A stretch of 64,000 nucleotides of DNA from JAGZEG01 sp963930185. GTDB lineage: Bacteria > Actinomycetota > Coriobacteriia > Coriobacteriales > UMGS124. The stretch covers positions 1 to 64,000 of the forward strand of contig CAWVLT010000064.1 of NCBI GenBank assembly GCA_963930185.1, given 5' to 3'. The position numbers and the translations under genes were made by a program. Within the stretch, counting starts at the first letter, position 1. Every line of letters starts with the position of its first letter. Below the pieces are notes generated by a model that had not been told where the DNA came from, did no database searches, and saw only the letters and a program-made list of their open reading frames with translations. Positions 7,941-16,355 of the stretch are shown piece after piece.

Positions 7941-8657
7941 TCACGCCTCGCGAAACTCGAAGTGCCCGACGGCCCCTCGCGCCTCGGCGGGAATGTCGCC
8001 AGGCGTCGGCGTGACGTCGCGCAGGCCGGCCTCGGCGGCGACGCCCTCGCTGCGGTACGCCTGCACCGCCCAGCTCTCGACGCCCTCGTCGGCAAGCTGG
8101 CGGGCGATGGTGACGATGTCCTCGGCGCCCAGAAGGTCGGGGTGCCAGGTCGTGCGGCATTCGTAGTCGATGCCGGCGCGCTGGATGACGTGCAGGCTCT
8201 CCCGGGCTCGCTCCCCCGAGCCGCGCCCACCCGTGATGCGATCCCACGCGTCCCACGGCGCCTTCATGTCAAGCCCCACCCAGGACACGTCGTCGATGAT
8301 GGCCGCAAGGCGCTCGGGATAGGCGCCGGAGGTGTGCAGGCCAACGAGGAAGCCGCGCTCGCGCACCGCCCGCACCGCTTCGGCGAGGGCGGGCTGGGCC
8401 AGCGGCTCGCCGCCCGAGAACACCACGCCGTCAAGCAGGCCACGACGGGTGTCGAGCAGCCGCAGGAGGTCGTCGAACGACGCGCCGGGATCCCCGGCTT
8501 CGTCGCGGGACGCCTCCCGCAGCCCGGCGTTCTGACAGTAGGCGCATCGGTACGGGCAGCCGCGCAGAAAGCAGACGGCCGCCATCTTGCCCGGCCAGTC
8601 CACCGTGGAGAACGGCGTGATGCCGCCTATGCGCAGAAGCCCCGCCTCAGCGCCCAT
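7941..8657 (-). CDS. nrdG: Anaerobic ribonucleotide reductase activating enzyme (radical SAM)
   Basis: A radical-SAM activase of 238 residues. It uses a 4Fe-4S cluster and S-adenosylmethionine to install the glycyl radical on NrdD. The cluster motif is CPYRCAYC (CxxxCxxC), preceded by LRIGGITPFSTVDWPGK, the N-terminal block of the longer NrdG2-type activases. It follows the separate glycyl-radical gene by 12 nt, consistent with acting on that small protein. The ribosome site before ATG 8657 is weak, so the exact start is less certain than the identity. Confidence 0.9.
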   Translation of the reverse strand: MGAEAGLLRIGGITPFSTVDWPGKMAAVCFLRGCPYRCAYCQNAGLREASRDEAGDPGASFDDLLRLLDTRRGLLDGVVFSGGEPLAQPALAEAVRAVRERGFLVGLHTSGAYPERLAAIIDDVSWVGLDMKAPWDAWDRITGGRGSGERARESLHVIQRAGIDYECRTTWHPDLLGAEDIVTIARQLADEGVESWAVQAYRSEGVAAEAGLRDVTPTPGDIPAEARGAVGHFEFREA

Positions 8658-8669
8658 GCGCGTGCCGGC

Positions 8670-8876
8670 CTATTTGCCGCAGCCGCACAGGCCGGCGGGC
8701 TCGACGAACTCCACACGCTCGTGGAACTCGCCCTTCTTGCCGGTGTTGAACGAGCTCACCGGACGATAGTAGCCCATGACGCGCGTCCAGACCTCGCAGG
8801 GCTGCCTCTCCTCGTTGGAGAGGTGGACGCCGTTCACAACGGTGCCCTGGCTCGTAAGCTCGTCGCGATTGATCAT
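8670..8876 (-). CDS. Stand-alone glycyl-radical domain of anaerobic ribonucleotide reductase
   Basis: The 68-residue product carries the C-terminal glycyl-radical segment of class III reductase, CEVWTRVMGYYRPVSS followed by FNTGKKGEFHER; the radical Gly is in RVMGYY. It ends in CGCGK. The large NrdD upstream lacks this segment, so the enzyme is encoded in two pieces. ATG 8876 has a strong GGAAGGAG 7 nt upstream and a perfect -10 hexamer lies about 50 nt before it. The gene is in the same reading frame as nrdD, and the 25 codons between the nrdD amber stop and this ATG are free of stops, so readthrough to a full-length protein is possible in principle. Separate translation is favoured by the ribosome site. 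Confidence 0.88.
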   Translation of the reverse strand: MINRDELTSQGTVVNGVHLSNEERQPCEVWTRVMGYYRPVSSFNTGKKGEFHERVEFVEPAGLCGCGK

Positions 8877-8928
8877 GGTGATCTCCTTCCTCCACACGCC
8901 TTCGCCAATAACCGAGAAGGCCTCTATG

Positions 8929-8934
8929 ATTATA
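8929..8934 (-). promoter_or_regulatory. Perfect -10 hexamer in the gap after nrdD
   Basis: TATAAT on the minus strand (8934-8929) lies in the 75-nt gap, with no good -35 hexamer (the position holds the nrdD stop). Transcription from here would give the small glycyl-radical gene and nrdG without nrdD. A GCCTTC/GAAGGC hairpin follows in the leader. Confidence 0.4.
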
Positions 8935-8951
8935 TCCGCTTTCGGTCGACG

Positions 8952-10973
8952 CTACTCCGCCGCGCCCGAGGCGATCTTGGCCGCCGCAAGCTCTTCATCG
9001 CACAGGGGACAGAACTCGTGCTCGCCGGCGATGTATCCGTGCTTGGGGCAGATGGAGAACGTGGGCGTCACCGTGATGTACGGCAGGCGGAAGTTCTCGA
9101 GCGCACGCTTGACGAGCTGCTTGCACGCCTGGGGCGAGGAGACGCGCTCCCCCATGTACAGGTGCAGCACCGTGCCGCCGGTGTACTTCTTCTGCAGGTC
9201 CTCCTGCTCGGCAAGCGCCTGGAAGGGATCGGCCGTATAGCCAACGGGCAGCTGGGAGGAGTTGGTGTAGTAGGGCTCCTCGGCCGTGCCTGCCTGCAAG
9301 ATGTCGGGGAAGCGCTTGCGGTCCTCGCGGGCAAAGCGGTACGTGGTGCCCTCGGCCGGCGTGGCCTCTAGGTTGTACATGTGGCCCGTCTCCTCCTGGA
9401 ACTCGACCATGCGCTCGCGCACGTGGTCGAGGACGCGCAGGGCCATCTGGTGCCCGAAGTCATCGGTGATGTCGTGCTCGTCGTTGGTGAAGTTGCGCAC
9501 CATCTCGTTCATGCCGTTGACGCCGATGGTCGAGAAGTGGTTGCGCAGCGTGCCCAGATAGCGCTTGGTGAAGGGGAACAGGCCGCCGTCGATGTGGCGC
9601 TGGACCTCCTTGCGCTTGAGCTCAAGCGAGGTGCGGGCAAGCTCGAGCAGGTGGTCGAGGGCGGCGATCAGTCCCTCTTCGTCACCCTTGTGCAGGTATC
9701 CCAGGCGCGCCATGTTCATGGTGACGACGCCGATGGAACCCGTCTGCTCGGCCGACCCGAACAGGCCGTTGCCGCGCTTGAGCAGCTCGCGCAGGTCGAG
9801 CTGCAGCCGGCAGCACATCGAGCGGACCATGTGCGGCTGCAGGTCGGAGTTCACGAAGTTCTGGAAGTAGGGCAGGCCGTACTTTGCCGTCATGGCAAAC
9901 AGGCGGTCGGCGTTGGGAGAGTCCCAGGGGAAGTCCTTGGTGATGTTGTACGTGGGGATGGGGAAGGTGAACACGCGCCCGCGCGCGTCGCCCTCGGTCA
10001 TGACCTCCATGTAGGCGCGGTTGATCATGTCCATCTCGGCCTGGAGCTCGCCGTAGGTGAAGTCTTGCTCGACGCCGCCCACCAGCGGGTGCTGCTCGGC
10101 CAGGTCCTCCGGGCACGTCCAGTCAAACGTGAGGTTGGAGAAGGGCGTCTGCGTGCCCCAGCGGCTCGGGACGTTCATGTTGTAGACGAAGCCCTGCATC
10201 TCCTGCTTGACCTGCTCGAACGAAAGTCCGTCAGCGCGGACGAACGGGGCGAGGTACGTGTCGCACGAAGAGAACGCCTGGGCGCCCGCCCACTCGTTTT
10301 GCAGCGTGCCCAGGAAGTTGACCATCTGGCCCAGGGCCGTGCCCAGGTGCTTGGGCGGGGCAGACTCCACCTTGTTGGGGACCCCGTTGAAACCCTCGTT
10401 GAGGAGCGTGCGCAGGCTCCAGCCGGCGCAGTAGCCCGAGAGCATGTCGAGGTCGTGGATGTGGTAGTCTCCGTTGCGATGCGCCGCGCCCACCTCGGGC
10501 GGGTAGACGTGCGAGAGCCAGTAGTTGGCGATGACCTTGCCCGACACGTTGAGGATGAGGCCGCCCAGCGAGTAGCCCTGGTTGGCGTTGGCGTTGACGC
10601 GCCAGTCCTCGCGGGAGAGGTACTCGTTGACCGAGGAGGTGACGTCAACGTAGGTCTCGCGGTCGCGACGCACGCGGTTGCGCTGCTCACGGTAGACGAT
10701 GTAGGCGCGCGCCGTCTTGAAGTGGTTGGCCGTGATGAGCGTCTGCTCGACGATGTCCTGCACCTCGTTGATGGTGGGGCTCGCGCCGTCGAAGCGGTGG
10801 GCGATGACCTTGCACGCCTGGCCCGAGAGGATGATGGCCTCGTCCGGGCCGAACTCTCCGGTCGCCGCGCCCGCCTTCTCGATGGCGGCGGTTATCTTCC
10901 CCGCATCGAAGTCGACGATGGAGCCGTCGCGCTTGATGATGGACTGGGGTGCCATGGCGTGCTCGACTGACAT
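8952..10973 (-). CDS. nrdD: Anaerobic (class III) ribonucleoside-triphosphate reductase, large part without glycyl-radical domain
   Basis: Reduces ribonucleoside triphosphates to deoxy forms without oxygen. The 673-residue protein begins with an ATP-cone allosteric domain (IIKRDGSIVDFDAGKIT) and has the catalytic barrel with MCCRLQLDLRELLKRGNG near the centre. It ends with the zinc site CPKHGYIAGEHEFCPLCDEE and stops 14 residues later at TAG. The normal C-terminal RVxGY glycyl-radical segment is missing and is supplied by the next gene. Start is taken at ATG 10973, which has GGGAG 6 nt upstream; ATGs at 11003 and 11030 have poorer sites. A 13-bp inverted repeat lies in the upstream region. 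Confidence 0.93.
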   Translation of the reverse strand: MSVEHAMAPQSIIKRDGSIVDFDAGKITAAIEKAGAATGEFGPDEAIILSGQACKVIAHRFDGASPTINEVQDIVEQTLITANHFKTARAYIVYREQRNRVRRDRETYVDVTSSVNEYLSREDWRVNANANQGYSLGGLILNVSGKVIANYWLSHVYPPEVGAAHRNGDYHIHDLDMLSGYCAGWSLRTLLNEGFNGVPNKVESAPPKHLGTALGQMVNFLGTLQNEWAGAQAFSSCDTYLAPFVRADGLSFEQVKQEMQGFVYNMNVPSRWGTQTPFSNLTFDWTCPEDLAEQHPLVGGVEQDFTYGELQAEMDMINRAYMEVMTEGDARGRVFTFPIPTYNITKDFPWDSPNADRLFAMTAKYGLPYFQNFVNSDLQPHMVRSMCCRLQLDLRELLKRGNGLFGSAEQTGSIGVVTMNMARLGYLHKGDEEGLIAALDHLLELARTSLELKRKEVQRHIDGGLFPFTKRYLGTLRNHFSTIGVNGMNEMVRNFTNDEHDITDDFGHQMALRVLDHVRERMVEFQEETGHMYNLEATPAEGTTYRFAREDRKRFPDILQAGTAEEPYYTNSSQLPVGYTADPFQALAEQEDLQKKYTGGTVLHLYMGERVSSPQACKQLVKRALENFRLPYITVTPTFSICPKHGYIAGEHEFCPLCDEELAAAKIASGAAE

Positions 10974-11397
10974 ACGCTCTCCCGCCTTCTGCGTTCCAGC
11001 CATCCGGGCAGTCACCTGCGCAGATGACAACTAACAACTACCTGTTGAGAGAAAATCAGAGTGAACCACAATATGATGTGGTTCACTCTCGATATGACCA
11101 ACTATAGCAAGAGAGCGGGACAGAAACGCGAGAACTTTTTGAGGAGGCGAACGGTGCGCTTTGCGACCTGCGAGAACGCCTGAAACGCATGCGCAAGATC
11201 GGCGAGCGGTCGCACCAATCACCGTTCGTCCACGCAACGACGCGAAAGACTCAAGGTCACGTTGACCTTCACGCGTTTTTTCATGGCACGCCCCGACGCA
11301 CGCCGCGTCGCGTGGCGCGCGACGTGTACCATATCCGCATAGGCCGCGATTACCAGGCGCCACGGACTGGCCGGCGCTCTCAAGAAAGGCAGCCATC
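10974..11397. other. Divergent intergenic region nrdD / homocysteine methyltransferase
   Basis: No gene is supported here. It holds the nrdD leader and inverted repeat on one side and the ribosome site of the rightward gene (AAGAAAGG before 11398) on the other. The middle (11110-11340) has no strong structure that I can see. Confidence 0.6.
11058..11089. promoter_or_regulatory. Perfect 13-bp inverted repeat upstream of nrdD
   Basis: AGAGTGAACCACA (11058-11070) and TGTGGTTCACTCT (11077-11089) are exact inverse complements around a 6-bp spacer. A possible minus-strand -10, TATAGT (11106-11101), lies directly upstream, so the repeat would be at the transcript start of nrdD. It could be an operator or a 5'-UTR hairpin. 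It shares CACAATAT with NrdR boxes but is not a match to that consensus. Confidence 0.6.
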
Positions 11398-12369
11398 ATG
11401 GCCAACATCGAACTGAGGCTTGGCAAGGACGTATTGGTTGTGCAGGGCCCCATGGGCACGCAGCTCATGGCGCAGGGGCTTGACGGGGACTTCCCTCTCC
11501 CCTCGCTCAACATAACCGAGCCGGAGATCGTCGAGGACCTGCACAAGCTCTACCGCGCCGCCGGGGCGGACTGCGCCGTGACCAACACGTTCATGGCCAC
11601 GAGCTCGCAACTCGCGAAGAGCGGCCTGGCGTCGAGCACGGCCCTGATCAACCGCCAGGGCGTGCGGCTTGCCAGGGAGGCCGGCTTTCCCCACGTCCTC
11701 GCGTCGGTCGGGCCCTGCGGCGTCGCCGTGGAGCGGGGCAGCGGCGAGGCGATGCTTGCCGCGCAGAACGATGAGCCCGCCGCCACGGAGAGAGCAGACG
11801 GACAGGGGGCGCCCGCCGTCGCGCCCGAGTGGCCCGACGGCTACGCTGTTGCCGTGGAGCAGTACGCCGAGCAGATGGCGGCGCTCGCCTCGGAGGCGCC
11901 CGACGCCCTTCTGCTCGAGACGTTCACGAGCATCGACGACGCCCTCGCTGCGGTCGAGGCGGCGCGCAGGACGTGTGACCTGCCGATACTTGTCTGCATG
12001 TCGTTCGTCGACGCCGACGATGCCCCGTCTGACGGGCGGCCCTCCCCCGCCGAGGCGGCGAAGCTGCTCGCACGTGCCGGGGTTGCGGCCGTCGGCTGCA
12101 ATTGCATGGGCATCGACGAGACCCTGACCGCCATCGAGCAGATGCGCGCCGCCTGCGACCTGCCGCTCATCGCGCGCCCCAGCGCTGGCGCGCCCCACAC
12201 GCTGCCCAACGGCTCCCTGCGCTGGCCCTGCGGCCCGGACGACTTCTCCGCAGGGGCGCTGCGACTCCTGCGCGCCGGGGCAACCGTGCTCGGCTCGTGC
12301 TGCGGCGCCACCGCCTCGTGCACCGGCGCCATCTACGCCACCGTGGGAGGGGTGGAGTTTCCCGAATAG
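11398..12369 (+). CDS. Homocysteine S-methyltransferase-family protein
   Basis: The 323-residue protein is the zinc-dependent TIM-barrel methyltransferase type (MetH N-terminal domain, BHMT, MmuM). Signs are QGPMGTQLMAQGL at the N-terminus, TNTFMATS, and the zinc thiolates in AVGCNCMG (about 237-244) and GSCCGA (about 300-305). The family transfers a methyl group to homocysteine to make methionine. There is no cobalamin domain here, so the methyl donor (S-methylmethionine, betaine, or a corrinoid partner) is not fixed. ATG 11398 has AAGAAAGG in front. It stands alone between nrdD and the LuxR gene. Confidence 0.85.
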   Translation: MANIELRLGKDVLVVQGPMGTQLMAQGLDGDFPLPSLNITEPEIVEDLHKLYRAAGADCAVTNTFMATSSQLAKSGLASSTALINRQGVRLAREAGFPHVLASVGPCGVAVERGSGEAMLAAQNDEPAATERADGQGAPAVAPEWPDGYAVAVEQYAEQMAALASEAPDALLLETFTSIDDALAAVEAARRTCDLPILVCMSFVDADDAPSDGRPSPAEAAKLLARAGVAAVGCNCMGIDETLTAIEQMRAACDLPLIARPSAGAPHTLPNGSLRWPCGPDDFSAGALRLLRAGATVLGSCCGATASCTGAIYATVGGVEFPE

Positions 12370-12503
12370 GCGACCGAGCGCATTGGCGGTCCTTCGCATG
12401 AGCGGCAAGGAGCGGACGAGGGTCGGTCGCCGTATCCGACACACCCGTCGCACTCGTTGCGCATATCGGTCCATTCATGCGGGTCCACGACCGTCTATCA
12501 CTA

Positions 12504-12509
12504 TATAAT
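12504..12509 (+). promoter_or_regulatory. -10 hexamer of the LuxR-type regulator gene
   Basis: A perfect TATAAT at 12504-12509. No convincing -35 is seen at 16-18 bp. It overlaps an in-frame ATG at 12508, which argues that translation starts further downstream. Confidence 0.5.
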
Positions 12510-12576
12510 GCGCAGTGTATGCTTCCGTAGGGGCGGCCCATGCCGTCCGACAGACGCCGAAGGGACAGACACAGCG

Positions 12577-14091
12577 TTGGTGCGCCATCATGTGGACATA
12601 TCGGCACGCTGGGCAATCCCCGCCGTGGGCTTTGCCCTCATGCTGGCCCTCAACGCCTTCACCCTGTGGGGCGTCTCCGACCTGCTGAGCGAGCAGTCCG
12701 CCTGGCCCTGGGGGGCCGCCGACATGCGGCTGTTCTGCCTGCCGGCCAACGTGCTGACCTTCCTTGCCTACGGCCTGCTCTCGCTGCGGCTTCCCCGGCT
12801 TTCGCAGGCCAAGCCGACGGGGCTTGCCTGCGGCCTTCTCGCGGCGGGCGGGATGGCGCTCCTCGTCGCCTGCCTGCTGGATACGCCTGGGCTGCCGCTT
12901 TTCCAGCTGGCGGGGACGCTGCTGGGCTCGGGAGGCGCGCTGGCCTTCGTGTGCTGGGAGTTCTCCTTCGCCGCACTGGGGATACGCGAGGCCCGCATCG
13001 CGATCCTGTCCGCAAGCACGCTCACGGTGGTACCCTACCTTCTGCTTGCGCTGGCCCCCAGCAACCTCATCGTCTACCCGCTGGCCCTGGTCCTCATCCC
13101 CGGCTGCATCGCCCTTCTCCTCGTCGGGCGATCATGCGCCCGGACAGGCACCCCCGCAACCACGGGCACCGGCGAATGCGACGACCCCGGCGACGGCGAG
13201 CTCGGGTCCGACGATGCCCTGCCCCCAACACGCTGGAAGGCCGTGTGGCAGAGCTCGTGGATGCACCTCGTCTGCGTCATGATGATCGGGGTCATAGGCC
13301 CCGCCATGGGAGGCTTCGCGAGCCTGGGGTCGACCAGCGACGCGGTCCGCATGCTCATGTACCAGGTGGCTGGCGTCGCGTCCGCCGGCATCCTCGCCCT
13401 GCTTTGGTTCAAGTTCAAGGTGTACCCCAGCATCACGGCCGTGTTCCTTGCGCTCACGCCCATCATCGTGTTGGCGCTGTTCCTGTTCCCCTTCTGGACC
13501 TCGGCGTACCAGGGGTTCTTCCTCGCCTTCGGGTGCCTGATCTTCTCGCTCGCCTCGGTCTTGATGATGATGGCCTGCATAGAGATCTCCCATGAGCACA
13601 AGGCGCCGCTTGGCGTCATATACGGGCTGTTCGCGGCGGGGACCTACCTTGCCCAGGTGCTCGGCGGGAGCCTGGCGGGCATCGTGAGCTCCAGCGAGTT
13701 CCCCCAGCAGTTCCAGGTCATCGCCATCGTCGCGCTGCTACTCTGGGGGATATCGGCCATCGCCTTCATCGCCATGAGGAAAAGGGGTGCCCTGGGCCAG
13801 GCCTCCGGCGGCACCTCCGATGGCGAGGGCGAAGACGGCAACATGGGTGACGCCGGCCCGCGACCCGACCCCATCAGCCTGCGCTGCGCTTGTCTGTCCG
13901 AGGCGCACGCGCTCACCCCGCGCGAGGCGCAGATCCTCGACCTCATCGGGCACGGCCGCGACGTGGCGGCCATCGCGGCGATACTGCAGCTCTCGAGAAA
14001 CACCATCCGCTCGCATATCCAGCGCCTCTATGCGGACCTGGGCGTGCACAGCCGCCAGGAGTTGATCGACCTCATCCAGCAGGAGCGCTAG
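12577..14091 (+). CDS. LuxR-type regulator with a membrane-embedded N-terminal domain
   Basis: About 500 residues. The N-terminal two thirds is a run of roughly ten to twelve hydrophobic helices, like an MFS half-set, broken by a polar loop. The C-terminus is a LuxR/GerE helix-turn-helix: LTPREAQILDLIGHG, then RNTIRSHIQRLYADLGVHSRQ. There is no receiver domain. Such membrane LuxR proteins are frequent in Coriobacteriia, usually next to exported flavin reductases, as here (the next gene is one). The likely role is sensing a substrate at the membrane and controlling the neighbouring reductase. The start is uncertain: TTG 12577 or GTG 12580, downstream of TATAAT, with AAGGGA 11-14 nt before; ATG 12508 is excluded if that -10 is used. 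Confidence 0.88.
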   Translation: MVRHHVDISARWAIPAVGFALMLALNAFTLWGVSDLLSEQSAWPWGAADMRLFCLPANVLTFLAYGLLSLRLPRLSQAKPTGLACGLLAAGGMALLVACLLDTPGLPLFQLAGTLLGSGGALAFVCWEFSFAALGIREARIAILSASTLTVVPYLLLALAPSNLIVYPLALVLIPGCIALLLVGRSCARTGTPATTGTGECDDPGDGELGSDDALPPTRWKAVWQSSWMHLVCVMMIGVIGPAMGGFASLGSTSDAVRMLMYQVAGVASAGILALLWFKFKVYPSITAVFLALTPIIVLALFLFPFWTSAYQGFFLAFGCLIFSLASVLMMMACIEISHEHKAPLGVIYGLFAAGTYLAQVLGGSLAGIVSSSEFPQQFQVIAIVALLLWGISAIAFIAMRKRGALGQASGGTSDGEGEDGNMGDAGPRPDPISLRCACLSEAHALTPREAQILDLIGHGRDVAAIAAILQLSRNTIRSHIQRLYADLGVHSRQELIDLIQQER

Positions 14092-14306
14092 CGAAGGGCC
14101 ACCAGCAGGCAGGCTTTGGCCCAGAGGCGCCGACCAGAGGGCTTCCTAAGAAACATCCACTGCATCGCCGCAGGTAACCATGGGCGCATGAATGAGTTCA
14201 TCCAACTTGCATGTATGCCGTTTTGCCCCCGTGGGCTATCGTTTGGCCTGTCATGACCCGCATGCAACCCGCTGCGGGCCCAACAGCCTCAATCAAGGAG
14301 GATTAC

Positions 14307-16082
14307 ATGGAACTCGATCGTAGGCACTTCCTCAAGGGCGCCGGCGCCGCCGCTGGCATGGCCGCTCTGGCTGGCATGGCCGGCACCGCCATGGCCGACG
14401 AGGCCGCCGAGTCCGCAGCCGCCGAGGGCACCACCGCCGCCGCCGGCGACCTGATGACCGCCGACAAGGCTGCCGAGGTCAAGTGGAGCTTCGAGGTTGC
14501 CCCCGATCCCATCCCCGAGGATCAGATCGTCGAGACCTACACGCATGACATCGTCGTGGTCGGCGCCGGCCTGGGTGGCCTGACCACCGCCGCCGCCGCC
14601 GCCGAGATGGGCGCTGACGTCATCGTCTTCTCCGCCTCGTCCAAGCCGATCAGCCGCGGTGGCTCCAACCACGCCATCGGCTCCAAGTACCAGATCGAGA
14701 AGGGCATCGAGTACAACCCCGAGATCGCCCGTAAGATCGTGAAGTCCGAGCAGACCGCCGGCACCTACTTCATGGACAAGAAGAAGTGGATGCGCTGGAT
14801 CAACGCCTCCGCCGAGTCCATCGACTGGACCATCGACATCTGCGAGTCCAAGGGCCTGAAGACCTCCCTGGAGCCCGGCTTCCCGGATCCCGACGAGGTC
14901 ATCGACGTGCCGCCGGCGTCGCACAACTTCTACAACGACGAGCAGCCCTTCGGCGCCCTGTTCGGCGCTCCGCTGCAGGCCCAAGCCATGGCCGACGCCT
15001 TCACCGATGACTTCGGTGGCGAGATCCACTACAACACCAAGGCCCTGTACCTCATCCGCGACGACAACAACACCGGCCGCGTCTCGGCCGTCGTTGCCCA
15101 GAACGCCGACGGCGAGTACGTGAAGTACGTCGCCAACAAGGCCGTCGTCCTGGCCACCGGCGACTTCTCCAAGGACCGCGACATGATGGCCCGCTACTGC
15201 CCGTTCGCGTACAACGCGTTCAAGGACAGCATCACCTGGGACAACATCAACTACGACACCGAGCTTGCCTATGACGGCCTGATGCCCGGTGACGGCCAGA
15301 AGATGGGCCTGTGGATCGGCGCTGCCTGGCAGAAGATCGACCCGGTCGCCCCGATGATCAACGGTGGCGCCTCCGGCCCCGCCCACGGCGTCATCTCCAA
15401 CTTCTGGGGCATCAACCTGGACATCCACGGCGAGCGCTACATGAACGAGATCACCAACTTCGCCTACGGTGCCATCGCCAAGATGATGCTCCCGCAGCAG
15501 ACCGCCTACGCCGTGTGGGACATCAACTACGCCTACACCGAGGAGCAGTGGGAGCAGTTCGGCTGCTGCGTCGACCTCGAGAACGGCATCATGCCCTCCA
15601 CCCCCGATGAGATCATCGCCAGCTGGGACGAGAACGCTGAGGCCACCGAGTCCCAGGGCATCGGCTCCACGACCGCCTACTGGAAGGCCGACACCCTCGA
15701 GGAGCTCGTCGAGAAGATGGACGGCATCGACTCCGAGAAGGCCCTCGAGTCCATCAAGCGTTACAACGAGTACGCCAAGAACGGCCTTGACGAGGAGTAC
15801 CACGTCAACCCCGAGTACCTCTTCCCGATCGAGACTGGCCCGTTCTACGCCACCAAGAGCGTGGGCGCCACGTTCCTGACGGTGTGCGGTGGCCTGCGCA
15901 CCAACGAGAAGATGCAGGTCTGCGACAAGGACGACAACCCCATCGAGGGCCTGTACAACACCGGCATCATGACTGGCGACTTCTACGCCAACACCTATAA
16001 CTTCGTGATGCCCGGCCAGAACCTCGGCGCCGTCTGCGGCACCCTGAGCTACCTGCTCGGCCGCGACCTCGCTGAGCTCTAA
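14307..16082 (+). CDS. Tat-exported FAD-dependent reductase (fumarate/urocanate reductase family)
   Basis: 591 residues. It opens with a Tat signal (DRRHFLKGAGAA, cleavage probably after AMA at about 30). A low-complexity Ala/Glu stretch follows, then a FAD-binding_2 domain with the dinucleotide motif VVGAGLGG (84-91) and ends in the usual GAVCGTLSYLLGRDLA helix. No CxxCH heme motif and no FMN-binding domain are present, so electrons must come from a separate membrane or periplasmic donor. The substrate is unknown; relatives reduce fumarate, urocanate, cinnamates and other enones. ATG 14307 has AAGGAGGA 6 nt upstream. Codon use is strongly biased to C-ending codons, as in highly expressed genes. 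It sits just after the LuxR gene. Confidence 0.9.
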   Translation: MELDRRHFLKGAGAAAGMAALAGMAGTAMADEAAESAAAEGTTAAAGDLMTADKAAEVKWSFEVAPDPIPEDQIVETYTHDIVVVGAGLGGLTTAAAAAEMGADVIVFSASSKPISRGGSNHAIGSKYQIEKGIEYNPEIARKIVKSEQTAGTYFMDKKKWMRWINASAESIDWTIDICESKGLKTSLEPGFPDPDEVIDVPPASHNFYNDEQPFGALFGAPLQAQAMADAFTDDFGGEIHYNTKALYLIRDDNNTGRVSAVVAQNADGEYVKYVANKAVVLATGDFSKDRDMMARYCPFAYNAFKDSITWDNINYDTELAYDGLMPGDGQKMGLWIGAAWQKIDPVAPMINGGASGPAHGVISNFWGINLDIHGERYMNEITNFAYGAIAKMMLPQQTAYAVWDINYAYTEEQWEQFGCCVDLENGIMPSTPDEIIASWDENAEATESQGIGSTTAYWKADTLEELVEKMDGIDSEKALESIKRYNEYAKNGLDEEYHVNPEYLFPIETGPFYATKSVGATFLTVCGGLRTNEKMQVCDKDDNPIEGLYNTGIMTGDFYANTYNFVMPGQNLGAVCGTLSYLLGRDLAEL

Positions 16083-16140
16083 GGCATCACTCTTAGCCAC
16101 GGGCCGACCCGGCAGACGCACGACCTGCTGGACGCCTGAC

Positions 16141-16177
16141 GGAAGCCCCGCCCAGTCCACGACCGGGCGGGGCTTCC
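16141..16177 (+). terminator. Terminator after the first flavoprotein
   Basis: Perfect 13-bp stem GGAAGCCCCGCCC (16141-16153) with GGGCGGGGCTTCC (16165-16177), 11-nt loop, followed by a short GTTT. It lies 59 nt after the stop codon. Confidence 0.72.
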
Positions 16178-16331
16178 TGCGTTTGGGTCGCATCGGAACA
16201 TGGGTCTGCGCAGGGCCAGCGGCGGCCCTGCGATCCCGCCTCGTGAGCGCCTGGCATCCTGACAAATTGCCTGAAACGTCCTATCAGTTTTTTGAACCTT
16301 ATATGACTTCATCTGACGTTCATATAGCTTC

Positions 16332-16349
16332 GCGTAAGTTACGCATAAT
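16332..16349 (+). promoter_or_regulatory. Candidate small-RNA promoter with palindrome
   Basis: A -10-like CATAAT at 16344-16349 is overlapped upstream by the palindrome GCGTAAgTTACGC (16332-16344). Further up, ATATGA (16301-16306) and TCATAT (16320-16325) form a second dyad. The surroundings (16260-16350) are AT-rich compared with the rest of the window. No good -35 is seen, as expected if an activator or repressor binds there. Confidence 0.4.
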
Positions 16350-16355
16350 GAAATC

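Noticed and set aside
8877..8951. Sequencing error as the reason for the split nrdD
   Set aside because: Not fully excluded, but the gap holds a ribosome site, a perfect -10 and a hairpin and is AT-richer than coding DNA, so a real split is the better reading.
11058..11089. NrdR box upstream of nrdD
   Set aside because: Only CACAATAT of the consensus is present, there is one site and not two, and the dyad centre differs.
11031..11546. Minus-strand frame across the nrdD upstream region and the start of the methyltransferase gene
   Set aside because: It spans the dyad and promoter region, lacks a ribosome site and has Ser/Gly-rich random composition.
14289..16265. Very long open frame antisense to the first flavoprotein (658 codons)
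   Set aside because: Antisense open frames arise readily here because the real gene uses almost only C/G-ending codons. The product is Gly/Val/Asp/His-rich low complexity, with no ribosome site and no domain.
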